DNA of 64,000 nucleotides from Bacteroidia bacterium (GTDB lineage Bacteria; Bacteroidota; Bacteroidia; CAIKAF01): contig JACVCJ010000009.1 in the NCBI GenBank assembly GCA_016742095.1, positions 51,653-115,652 on the forward strand, given 5' to 3'. Positions 18,684 through 27,442 of the stretch are shown here, one piece after another. The notes under the pieces are model-generated. The model was not told the DNA's origin and did no database searches. It worked only from the letters and a program-made list of their open reading frames with translations. The translations under genes were made by a program, and so were the position numbers. Position 1 is the first letter of the stretch. Each line of letters begins with the position of its first letter.

Positions 18684-19583
18684 ATGCGGAAACTATATAC
18701 ACTCTTCATACTGCTTTCGGCAGGAGATCTTTTTGCACAGCACATTCCCTTTCGTTTAACGGAACATAACAACATAGCCATACAGGCCGTACTGAACGGC
18801 AGGGACACCGTACAGCTCATGTTCCATACGGCCGCCAGCGAGCTGACCCTCACGGAGGAAGCCGTACAAAAGACCCGCAGCCTGCAGTTCACAGGTTCGG
18901 CAGACAGCGTTAAAAGCTGGGGCGGAGATGCCCATTCCTCCCGCATCAGTGAACACAATACCCTGCAGATCGGCCGCGTACTGTACAAAGACATCCGCAT
19001 AGCCGAAAACAGGAATTCAGGGCCGGGTACCGACGGTAAATTCGGCCCCGATCTCTTTACAGGCAAGGTGATCGGCATCGATTTTGATAAAGGCCGTTTG
19101 CTGGTCCGTTCCCGGCTGCCGCACAACATACGCCGCTACGATAAGATCCCCCTGCGCGTGCAGCAGGATATGCTGTTCATGGAAGCCGGCTGTATCGCAG
19201 GCACGGATACACTGCGGCACAGCTTCCTGGTCCATTCGGGATATGGAGGCGGGATCCTCTTTAACGACACGTTTGCTGAAGAGAACCGTCTGGGTGAAAA
19301 ACTTCCCGTAACCGGCGAAAAAGAGCTGCGGGATTCCTTCGGGAATGTGATCAAAACCAAAAAAGCCCTGCTGCCGCTGCTACAGATCGGGCGTACCGCG
19401 CTACCTAACGTTCAGGCCGGTTTTTTTGAAGGTGCGGTAGGCCGGCAGAAAATGAGCGTGCTCGGCGGCGATGTACTGAAACAGTTCCACATCATCCTGG
19501 ATGCAGAACGTCGTTTTATCTACCTGAGACCTAACCGCCGTTCTCAACAGTCACAGGCCCCGCAACTATCACCGTTACGGTAA
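18684..19583 (+). CDS. Secreted retropepsin-like (aspartyl protease fold) protein, apparently lacking catalytic Asp
   Basis: MRKLYTLFILLSAGDLFAQ signal; VQLMFHTAASELTL and HSFLVHSGYGGGILFND at positions expected for DTGAS/DSG motifs; C-terminal SVLGGDVLKQFHIILDAERRFIYLRP typical of aspartyl-protease-like ends. Confidence 0.65.
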   Translation: MRKLYTLFILLSAGDLFAQHIPFRLTEHNNIAIQAVLNGRDTVQLMFHTAASELTLTEEAVQKTRSLQFTGSADSVKSWGGDAHSSRISEHNTLQIGRVLYKDIRIAENRNSGPGTDGKFGPDLFTGKVIGIDFDKGRLLVRSRLPHNIRRYDKIPLRVQQDMLFMEAGCIAGTDTLRHSFLVHSGYGGGILFNDTFAEENRLGEKLPVTGEKELRDSFGNVIKTKKALLPLLQIGRTALPNVQAGFFEGAVGRQKMSVLGGDVLKQFHIILDAERRFIYLRPNRRSQQSQAPQLSPLR

Positions 19584-19649
19584 ATAGCAATACCACACCG
19601 GCAACGGTATCAGCGGTGCACTCCGGATCCTAAAACAGTAACACCGCAT

Positions 19650-19690
19650 ACGGTGGCGGAGGCAAAAACTTCCACCGTTTTTATTTGCAG
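19650..19690 (+). terminator. Rho-independent terminator
   Basis: ACGGTGG (19650-19656) / CCACCGT (19672-19678) followed by TTTTATTT. Confidence 0.7.
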
Positions 19691-19784
19691 CAGTACCTTC
19701 CTCAGCCGTAGCAAACTTCCGCCGTTTTTCCTAACTTTGGGATACAGTACGGCTACCTTACCTACAACCAAAACCCGATCCGGT

Positions 19785-20204
19785 ATGAGTCTCGATCTGT
19801 TCATTATACGCATACTGACGTCCGTCCTCACCGGTTTTATCATCGGGTTCGAGCGCCAGTGGAATCACAAGTCCGCCGGGCTTCGCACCAATACGCTGGC
19901 ATCGGTCGGTTCGGCCGTTTTTGTACTGCTTTCCTTTTATATAACGGCAGGTAGCGGCGGCGATGTAACGCGTATCATTGCCCAGGTGGTAACAGGCATC
20001 GGCTTCATCGGGGCGGGTATTATTTTTAAAGAAGGTTTTAACGTGCGCGGCCTCACCACGGCTGTGACCATCTGGTGCAGTTCGGCCATCGGTTGTTTTG
20101 CCGGCGCCGGCTTTCTTAAAGAGGCCATTACCGCCAGTATGATCGTGGTGCTGGTAAATGTGGTACTGAAACCCCTCGACACCTGGCTCAGCAACCGAAA
20201 ATAA
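19785..20204 (+). CDS. MgtC/SapB family membrane protein
   Basis: GFIIGFERQWNHKSAGLRTNTLASVGSAVF, TGIGFIGAGIIFKEG..VRGLTTAVTIWCSSAIGC. Confidence 0.93.
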   Translation: MSLDLFIIRILTSVLTGFIIGFERQWNHKSAGLRTNTLASVGSAVFVLLSFYITAGSGGDVTRIIAQVVTGIGFIGAGIIFKEGFNVRGLTTAVTIWCSSAIGCFAGAGFLKEAITASMIVVLVNVVLKPLDTWLSNRK

Positions 20205-20210
20205 ACGTAT

Positions 20211-20421
20211 ATGAATCCCGATCTCTGGCCCGATAAACCCAACAACGAAAAACTTTCACCCATACCCGTGGTACGCGGCGCCAGGACCATTATTGCCGGC
20301 GGCTATCACCGTTCTGTTCCGTGTACTACCTGAGCGAAGACCTGGAACTGCCGGACATATCCTGAAAGATGTGTACGATTTCTTTTACCCGAACCTGAAT
20401 ATATACGGCCACACTGTATAA
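20211..20421 (+). pseudogene. Frameshifted remnant of a small protein
   Basis: MNPDLWPDKPNNEKLSPIPVVRGARTIIAGGYHRSV... then other frames VYYLSEDLELPD and HILKDVYDFFYPNLNIYGHTV*; coding-like text split over three frames. Confidence 0.5.
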
Positions 20422-20542
20422 ATTCCGGTATAACTATCGGTTATCGCAGTTAAACTATTGATTTTAAAGCCCTACTAAAAACAATATAGTGTGCAGAAAA
20501 TCAGAACTTTTACTATTTTTGAAAAGATCGTTGCCACACACC

Positions 20543-21745
20543 ATGAACACCCATGCCGATAAAAAAGCGGACAAAGGTCCTGAGCAGTCTTTTGCCGCCG
20601 CGCAAAGCGGCAAACAAGCTATATACGAAAACAGCGGTATAAAGCAGGAACAGGAGCCTGCCACTCCACTTACCCCGCTGAAGCAGAACCGTACCGGCAT
20701 GCCTGATTCCCTGAAGGCCGGTATTGAAAAACTTTCCGGTTTTTCTATGGATGACGTACGTGTACATTACCATTCGGCCGCTCCGGCACCGTTGCAGGCC
20801 CACGCTTTTGCACAGGGTAACCAGGTACACATTGCCCCCGGACAGGAAAAACACCTGCCGCACGAAGCCTGGCATGTGGTGCAGCAGAAACAGGGGCGCG
20901 TACAGGCCACGCAACAGCTGAAAGGCACGGGCATCAACGACGACAGCAGACTGGAAACCGAAGCCGATACCATGGGCGAAAAAGCCCGGAGTTTTGGCAA
21001 TATGATACAAAGCGGAAGCACACAGGCGCTTGTACAGCGCAAAGCTTCCGGCATCCTCCAGTTCAGCCTGGAAAAGACCACTCCCGACGGCAAATGGATC
21101 TTCAGCGAATACGCCCTGCAGAGAGGCGCCTGGACCGGTCTGCGGGAGCATACGCTTACCTATGAGCCCACGGGCGGACCCGGTACCAAAAAAATAGCCC
21201 TGATACAGGTGGTACAGACCCTGGTAGGCGGACAGGACGTAACCCCTCCCGAACTCAGGAAACGCACCAATCCCAACGGTTTCCGGGTAGATACCCTGCC
21301 CGAATCGAACAACCCGGTCTTCGGGGCACCGAAAAGCAAACACAAAGACCTGGACGACACGCCCTTCAGCGACGACGTATATAACCTGGGCCAGGAAAAA
21401 GACCCCGGACGCAGTAAAAGGCGCAAAACAGAAATAAAGCATGCCACAAGGCTCGACAATCCGGGTATCGGCCGCACTTTTCTGCAGGACAACAACCTGG
21501 AGAACGAAAGCATGAGCCAGCTCTTCATTACGACGGCCTTTGACATGAATACCGGCGATTACCTGGGTTCCATCACCTATGGCTGGGAAAGGGCCCGGAA
21601 CGGAGATCCGCAGCTGAAAGACCTGAGTTTTACCACCGGCGGCGCTTCCGACAATTTCCTGGAAGGAGTGGCCCAGTGGAACACCGTAAAAGGCAATATT
21701 CCCTTACCCGAGCCTCCCAGTGTAGCTTCGCAGAACTTTCCCTGA
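20543..21745 (+). CDS. DUF4157 (eCIS core domain)-containing putative effector
   Basis: MPDSLKAGIEKLSGFSMDDVRVHYHSAAPAPLQAHAFAQGNQVHIAPGQEKHLPHEAWHVVQQKQGRVQATQQLKG, the canonical DUF4157 pattern with HEAWH; followed by LVQRKASGILQ and a variable C-terminus. Confidence 0.9.
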   Translation: MNTHADKKADKGPEQSFAAAQSGKQAIYENSGIKQEQEPATPLTPLKQNRTGMPDSLKAGIEKLSGFSMDDVRVHYHSAAPAPLQAHAFAQGNQVHIAPGQEKHLPHEAWHVVQQKQGRVQATQQLKGTGINDDSRLETEADTMGEKARSFGNMIQSGSTQALVQRKASGILQFSLEKTTPDGKWIFSEYALQRGAWTGLREHTLTYEPTGGPGTKKIALIQVVQTLVGGQDVTPPELRKRTNPNGFRVDTLPESNNPVFGAPKSKHKDLDDTPFSDDVYNLGQEKDPGRSKRRKTEIKHATRLDNPGIGRTFLQDNNLENESMSQLFITTAFDMNTGDYLGSITYGWERARNGDPQLKDLSFTTGGASDNFLEGVAQWNTVKGNIPLPEPPSVASQNFP

Positions 21746-21932
21746 CCTGCGGCCAAGGTTTTGTGAGCCGGGACCCGTATTTCGTATACGCATCCAAAGA
21801 CGGACGTTTTCACGCAAGTGAAAAGTATACTAAAAACCCGGACAGGCCATAGAACAGCCGGACAGAAACGCAGCATGGCGGGCTTACAAAGCACAACGGA
21901 CGCTTTGCATAAACCCGCAACGCCCCTGTATA

Positions 21933-22766
21933 TTAAATGAAGGTTCCGCCTTCGCTGCCCGGAAGTTCGGGTGCCGTATTCTCTTCCTGCATCTCCTCAA
22001 AGCCGATGGCCTGTCGGTACAGGATGTAGTTCACCATGTATACGAATGAAAGGGTGAAAAACAGGCCCACGCAGCATACAAAAACACCCAGTATGCCTAT
22101 AATGCCGCCTACAAGTGCCATGCCCAGTACCATAAAGAAGTTCTTCGAGGCCAGTTTAATACTGGTACCGATGGCTTCCAGCGGTCCGGCATCGCCAAAG
22201 ATCACCAGGCTTACGGCAAAAATGGTAAGCGTATGTATCACCGCCATTACTACGTAGTTCAGTATATTACCGGCCATACCCAGTTCCTGCAGGCCAAAAC
22301 TCGCGCCCAGAGAAACGATGCTGATGAGCAGGGAAACGATGAGCAGGTTGGTAAGAAAAGGCATGCGAAAATAATAGAACAGGTTCGGGAACCCGGCACG
22401 TCCTGTAAAATCGGCCTCTTTGCACATGCGTACGAAGCCCGCGCCGAAAGGCGACAGGAACAGGGTGATCAGCAGGTTGAACAGCAGGCTGCGCAGCCGG
22501 AACATAGGGTCTTCTGCCATGACCGAGAACAACTGCGGATTGTTCTTACCTACCTCGATAATCTCGCTGAAAGGCATCCCGTAGAGGAACGGGGCAAAAA
22601 GCATAAACAGTATTGCGATCGGGATAAACAGCAGGAAGAAGGCTCCGGCCATAGGCAGCGTAACTTTTTTCCAGATGTTGAAGCCGCGGTTAAAAATTTC
22701 GTCGAAGCTGAGTGTATAGCCTTCCCGCTCTATCTGCTTCAGTCTTTCCTGTACAAATAATTTCAT
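21933..22766 (-). CDS. Multi-pass membrane protein
   Basis: 277 aa with several long hydrophobic segments. Confidence 0.75.
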   Translation of the reverse strand: MKLFVQERLKQIEREGYTLSFDEIFNRGFNIWKKVTLPMAGAFFLLFIPIAILFMLFAPFLYGMPFSEIIEVGKNNPQLFSVMAEDPMFRLRSLLFNLLITLFLSPFGAGFVRMCKEADFTGRAGFPNLFYYFRMPFLTNLLIVSLLISIVSLGASFGLQELGMAGNILNYVVMAVIHTLTIFAVSLVIFGDAGPLEAIGTSIKLASKNFFMVLGMALVGGIIGILGVFVCCVGLFFTLSFVYMVNYILYRQAIGFEEMQEENTAPELPGSEGGTFI

Positions 22767-22923
22767 AGTTCTTAATAGTATTAGTACTTCTAAAATACGT
22801 TATTTCAGGAGAAAGAGGGGCGATTTTCGATAAACAGGGTACTTCTTTCTTCCAATGGGCCTGCGGAAGCAATATATGCATGCTTCTGAAACGAATGTAC
22901 GTTTTTTAAGACTAAACGAAGGC

Positions 22924-23370
22924 TTATTTCTTCTGGATCACATGGATATCGTCTTCCACCACGTAGGAATTGGGGAATTCGGCCTGTAGTTTTTTCCACA
23001 GGATGGCGGCTTCGAACTTGGTCTGGAAATCGCCCACACGCACTTTAAAATTGGGGGCATCGAAAATGAGGTAGGCCTTATGTTCGTTCTTATAGCGGCT
23101 CAGGTAAGCCGAACGGGTAGCCTGTGCACGGTCCTGCGAACCCTGACCGCTTTCGGCGATGAGCTGCACGCGATAGCCTTTGGGCTTAAAATCCGAAGAT
23201 TTGTAGGCGCTTACAAAGGACTGACCGCCGCCGTCGCTCACAATCTCTGAAGCGCCCTTACCGCTGCGCTGGTACGCCGTATCGGCATCGGCACGCTGGG
23301 CAGAGACCGCCGCAACGGCACTGAAAACAAACAGGAGTGACAGGATGAGTGTACGGAGCATATACTTCAT
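22924..23370 (-). CDS. SPOR domain-containing secreted protein
   Basis: Signal MLRTLILSLLFVFSAVAAVSAQ; GYRVQLIAESG...DAPNFKVRVGDFQTKFEAAILWKKLQAEFPNSYVVEDDI. Confidence 0.85.
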   Translation of the reverse strand: MKYMLRTLILSLLFVFSAVAAVSAQRADADTAYQRSGKGASEIVSDGGGQSFVSAYKSSDFKPKGYRVQLIAESGQGSQDRAQATRSAYLSRYKNEHKAYLIFDAPNFKVRVGDFQTKFEAAILWKKLQAEFPNSYVVEDDIHVIQKK

Positions 23371-23522
23371 AATTACAGCAAAGATAGAAATTGCTTTGAT
23401 AAATTCCAGTTCCGGTCGTCCGCCCGGGACCTCCGTTAAAGAAACGTCAAAACGCAGGCGCTGTTGCAGGGCATTCGTCTTTTTTAGGAAAAAAATGTAG
23501 GTTTGCACAAATTTACAGGCCA

Positions 23523-24260
23523 GTGCACGAAGGAATTGTGATCATACCCACGTACAACGAAAAGGAGAACATTGAAAAAATGGTCCGGAAGGTGATGTCC
23601 CTGCCGGAACCTTTTGACCTGCTCATCGTGGACGACGGTTCGCCGGACGGTACCGGCCAGATCGTAAAACGCCTGCAGCAGGAATTCCCGGAGCGCCTGC
23701 ACCTGCTGGAACGCAGCGGCAAAGGCGGACTCGGCACCGCCTACATCGCCGGCTTTAAACACGTGCTGCCCCAGGGATACAACTATATTTTCGAGATGGA
23801 CTGCGATTTTTCGCACAATCCCGACGACCTGGTACGCCTGTACAACGCCTGTAAGAACGAAGGGGCCGACCTGGCCGTGGGTTCCCGCTACGTGACCGGC
23901 GTAAACGTGGTGAACTGGCCCATCGGGCGCGTATTGCTCTCCTACTACGCCAGCGTATACGTGCGCTTCATCACGCGCATGCCCATACGCGACGCCACGG
24001 CGGGCTTCAAGTGCTACACGCGCAAAGTGCTGGAGACCATCAACCTGGACCGCATCAAATTCAAGGGATATGCCTTCCAGATCGAAATGAAATTTTCAGC
24101 CTTTACCCTCGGTTTCAAAATAAAAGAAGTGCCCATCATTTTTACCGAACGCCAGGAAGGCGTTTCCAAGATGAGCGGCAGCATTGTACGCGAGGCCGCT
24201 TTCGGGGTAATGAATATGCGTATGCGGGCCCTGTTCGGCAAGATCAAACCGGCACAATAA
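23523..24260 (+). CDS. Polyprenol monophosphomannose synthase-like GT2
   Basis: VIIPTYNEKENIEKMVRKV, LLIVDDGSPDGTGQIVK, IFEMDCDFSHNPDDL; GTG start. Confidence 0.93.
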   Translation: MHEGIVIIPTYNEKENIEKMVRKVMSLPEPFDLLIVDDGSPDGTGQIVKRLQQEFPERLHLLERSGKGGLGTAYIAGFKHVLPQGYNYIFEMDCDFSHNPDDLVRLYNACKNEGADLAVGSRYVTGVNVVNWPIGRVLLSYYASVYVRFITRMPIRDATAGFKCYTRKVLETINLDRIKFKGYAFQIEMKFSAFTLGFKIKEVPIIFTERQEGVSKMSGSIVREAAFGVMNMRMRALFGKIKPAQ

Positions 24261-24371
24261 ACCCTTGCAACACCTGAACCTAAGGCGCTTATACCTGCAG
24301 CCGGACGGCGATCTGCCGAAATATTTGGCAAATGCAAGAAAGCGTAGTATTTTAGATGAACAAATACCTGT

Positions 24372-25118
24372 ATGTTAGTACGCACTATTGAAGCATTCGG
24401 GAAGTACGGTCTTACCATGAGGCAGACTTTCCGCAGGCCTGATAACTTCAACGTTTTCAGGAGGCAGGTGGTAGACGAGATTGTGGCCATCGGCATCAAT
24501 TCGCTTCCGCTCATCGCCATCGTTTCCGTATTTATGGGTGCCGTAATCTCACTGCAGTTCAGCGCCAATACCGATACGCCCCTCATTCCCAAATTTACGG
24601 TGGGTTTTGCCTCCCGCCAGTCGGTGATCTACGAATTTTCCACCACCATCATCGCCCTCATCCTCTGCGGTAAGGTAGGTTCCAATATCTCCTCGCAGCT
24701 GGGCACCATGCGCATTACCGAACAGGTGGACGCACTGGAAGTAATGGGTATCAATTCGGCGTCGTTCCTCATTCTGCCCAAGATCCTCGGCTTTATGATC
24801 ATTATGCCGTTCCTCGTACTGCTCAGTATGTTCCTGGCCATTTCGGGCGCCTATCTATCGGTGGTACAAACGGGAATGATCACCCCGGGCGACTTTATCT
24901 ACGGCCTGCAGCTCGATTTTGAGCCCTACGATCTGGTATATGCATTAACCAAGACCATGGCCTTTGCCTTCCTCATCAGTTCCATATCTTCGTTCCAGGG
25001 TTTCAACACCCGGGGCGGGGCCATCGAAGTGGGTAACAGCAGCACCAATGCCGTGGTATACAGTATTTTTTCCGTTCTGCTTTCAAACCTGGTTATTACA
25101 AGCCTGATGTTGTTATGA
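24372..25118 (+). CDS. MlaE-family ABC transporter permease
   Basis: IGINSLPLIAIVSVFMGAVISLQF, ALEVMGINSASFLILPKILGFMI. Confidence 0.93.
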   Translation: MLVRTIEAFGKYGLTMRQTFRRPDNFNVFRRQVVDEIVAIGINSLPLIAIVSVFMGAVISLQFSANTDTPLIPKFTVGFASRQSVIYEFSTTIIALILCGKVGSNISSQLGTMRITEQVDALEVMGINSASFLILPKILGFMIIMPFLVLLSMFLAISGAYLSVVQTGMITPGDFIYGLQLDFEPYDLVYALTKTMAFAFLISSISSFQGFNTRGGAIEVGNSSTNAVVYSIFSVLLSNLVITSLMLL

Positions 25119-25873
25119 TCGAAGTAAAGAATATTGTAAAGAGTTTTGACGGCAGACCCGTACTGAAGAACGTAAGTACCGTCTTTGAACCGGGCCGGGT
25201 GAACCTGGTGATCGGGCGCAGCGGCAGCGGTAAAACGGTATTCCTGAAATGCCTCATCGGCCTGATGGAGCCCGACAGCGGCGAAGTACTCTACAACGGA
25301 CGTTCGTTCACCAAAGGTACGCCCGAAACCCGCATGGCCATACGCCGCGATATGGGCAAGGTATTCCAGATGGGCGCCCTGTTCGACAGCATGACGGTGG
25401 AGCAGAACGTGGCCTTTCCGCTGGATATGTTCTCTAAAATGACCCCGGCGGAGAAAAAACACCGCGTGGAGTTCTGCCTGGAGCGCGTAAACCTTTCCAA
25501 TGCCCTTAAACTGTACCCTGCCGAAATTTCGGGCGGTATGAAAAAACGTACGGCCATTGCCCGCGCCATTGCCCTCAATCCCAAATACCTGTTCTGCGAC
25601 GAACCCAACTCCGGCCTCGATCCGGAGACCTCCATCATCATCGACCGGCTCCTGTACGAAATTACGCACGATTTCAACATTACCACGGTGATCGTATCGC
25701 ACGATATGAACTCGGTGGTGGAGATCGGTGAGAACGTGATGTATATGCACCACGGCGAAAACGTATGGGAAGGCCGCGGTAAAGACATCTTCAACAGCGA
25801 TAACCAGTACCTGAAAGACTTTGTACTGGCCTCGGAGCTGATGAAAAAACTGGCCAAAATCTACACGAAATAA
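25115..25873 (+). CDS. MlaF-like ABC transporter ATP-binding protein
   Basis: Walker A GRSGSGKTV, signature ISGGMKKRTAIARAIALNPKYLFCDEPNSGLDP. Confidence 0.95.
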   Translation: MIEVKNIVKSFDGRPVLKNVSTVFEPGRVNLVIGRSGSGKTVFLKCLIGLMEPDSGEVLYNGRSFTKGTPETRMAIRRDMGKVFQMGALFDSMTVEQNVAFPLDMFSKMTPAEKKHRVEFCLERVNLSNALKLYPAEISGGMKKRTAIARAIALNPKYLFCDEPNSGLDPETSIIIDRLLYEITHDFNITTVIVSHDMNSVVEIGENVMYMHHGENVWEGRGKDIFNSDNQYLKDFVLASELMKKLAKIYTK

Positions 25874-26487
25874 TGAAGGTACGTAGCACCGTATTCTGTT
25901 TCCTGCTGGCGCAGGGAATTTTTGCGCAGACCGCATTCGAGAAGGAAGTAGCCGCATTCCGCGCAGAACAGCATGAAGACTTTTTCGGAAAGGAATCGCG
26001 TTTTAACGCCAAAGAGAAGAAAATACTGAAAAAAGTGACCTATTTCCCGGCGGATGAACAGTTTCGCTTTAAAGTGACCTTCCGCGAGCTGCCACAGAAA
26101 GATACGGTGATCTTTGCCACCTCTACCGCGCGCATGGCGCCCTACCTGAAGTATGCCCTGCTGCATTTCCAGTACGGTTCCGTGGCCTGTTCCCTGTATG
26201 TGTACCAGAGCGTAGACCTGATGAAGCAGGAAGCCTATAAGAATTACCTTTTCCTGCCCTTCCGCGATCTTACGAACGGCAGTACCACCTATGGCGGCGG
26301 ACGTTATATCGACTTCAGCATACCGGCCGATCCGCAGAACGTGTACCTGGACTTTAACCGCAGCTATCACCCCTACTGTGCCTACAGCGACCGCTTCAGC
26401 TGCCCGGTGGTGCCGCCGGAGAACGTTTTGCCCATAGCCATAAACGCCGGGGTTAAAATGCCCGGCGGCGTAAAAAGATCACATTGA
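25873..26487 (+). CDS. DUF1684 domain-containing protein
   Basis: LFLPFRDLTNGSTTYGGGRYIDF, VYLDFNRSYHPYCAYSDRFSCPVVPPENVLPIAINAGVK. Confidence 0.92.
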   Translation: MKVRSTVFCFLLAQGIFAQTAFEKEVAAFRAEQHEDFFGKESRFNAKEKKILKKVTYFPADEQFRFKVTFRELPQKDTVIFATSTARMAPYLKYALLHFQYGSVACSLYVYQSVDLMKQEAYKNYLFLPFRDLTNGSTTYGGGRYIDFSIPADPQNVYLDFNRSYHPYCAYSDRFSCPVVPPENVLPIAINAGVKMPGGVKRSH

Positions 26488-26494
26488 TCGTTTT

Positions 26495-27442
26495 TTAGTG
26501 TTTCACCACGAAGCGTACGAAATGGCGTGCGCCCGCCGTGCTTTCCAGGTTCAGGATGTATATGCCTTCGGCCAGCTGGGCCACGTTCAGGCTGTTCTGT
26601 GCGCCTTTCTGTACCAGCAGTGTCTTACCGTTCAGGTCCATTACCCGCATAGAGGCCAGCATAAAATCGGCATGTACGGTAATACGGTCCGTGGTCGGGT
26701 TCGGGTAAATATGAAAAGGCAGGCTGTTTGCCTCTTCCAGGCTGGCATTGGCAATATCGTACACCGGGAAAATGGCCAGGTCTATGTTCAGGCCCCAGGC
26801 ATTATCGATGGTATTCCATTTATTCTGCCATTTTTCCCAGCTTCTGTCGGCCGTGAGTGTCTGTCCGTCGGTGCTGGTATAGATGGCAATGCTGTCGCGG
26901 TTGTTCATGAGGCTCATATCAAAGCCCAGGCAGTGTCTTACGTCGATGAATTCCGGTCCGGGCAGGTTCCATACGTACATACCCAGGTCAAAATCGGCAT
27001 CGATGGGAATATCGCTCAGTTTTACCGTATCCGAAACCACGATGGTACCCGGTACAAAAGCGCCGGCGCCGTTCACCAGCTGTATGGAGTCTTTGCGGTA
27101 GTAGTTCAGGATCACCGAAGAGGTATCGCCCCCGGTGTTCTTTACTTTGGTACCGAACCAGTAGATCACGTCGGTGAGAAAACAGGAGGCTGCCGGTAAA
27201 AATTCCTGCACCTTGGCCTGATCGCCGTAGCCGTTGCTGCCGCTCACATAGCCACCCGTATCGTCCGGAACGGTATAAACCACCGGTGTATAATTCTCAA
27301 ACCCGTTGAACACGGTATCCAGTACGGCTTTATCGTTGCGTTGTATAGGCTGACCGCTGATACCGATCTGCCCGGCTGTTTTCTGTGCCCAGGCACTACC
27401 GGCGGCGGCAATAAATACGATCGAAGCGAAAAATTTTCTCAT
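26495..27442 (-). CDS. T9SS type A sorting domain-containing protein
   Basis: Signal peptide; C-terminal FHIYPNPTTDRITVHADF...AEGIYILNLESTAGARHFVRFVVKH. Confidence 0.9.
   Translation of the reverse strand: MRKFFASIVFIAAAGSAWAQKTAGQIGISGQPIQRNDKAVLDTVFNGFENYTPVVYTVPDDTGGYVSGSNGYGDQAKVQEFLPAASCFLTDVIYWFGTKVKNTGGDTSSVILNYYRKDSIQLVNGAGAFVPGTIVVSDTVKLSDIPIDADFDLGMYVWNLPGPEFIDVRHCLGFDMSLMNNRDSIAIYTSTDGQTLTADRSWEKWQNKWNTIDNAWGLNIDLAIFPVYDIANASLEEANSLPFHIYPNPTTDRITVHADFMLASMRVMDLNGKTLLVQKGAQNSLNVAQLAEGIYILNLESTAGARHFVRFVVKH

Noticed and set aside
20543-21745. Possible full eCIS locus
   Set aside because: No sheath, tube, baseplate or AAA+ eCIS genes recognised in the window; only the DUF4157 cargo-like protein is supported.
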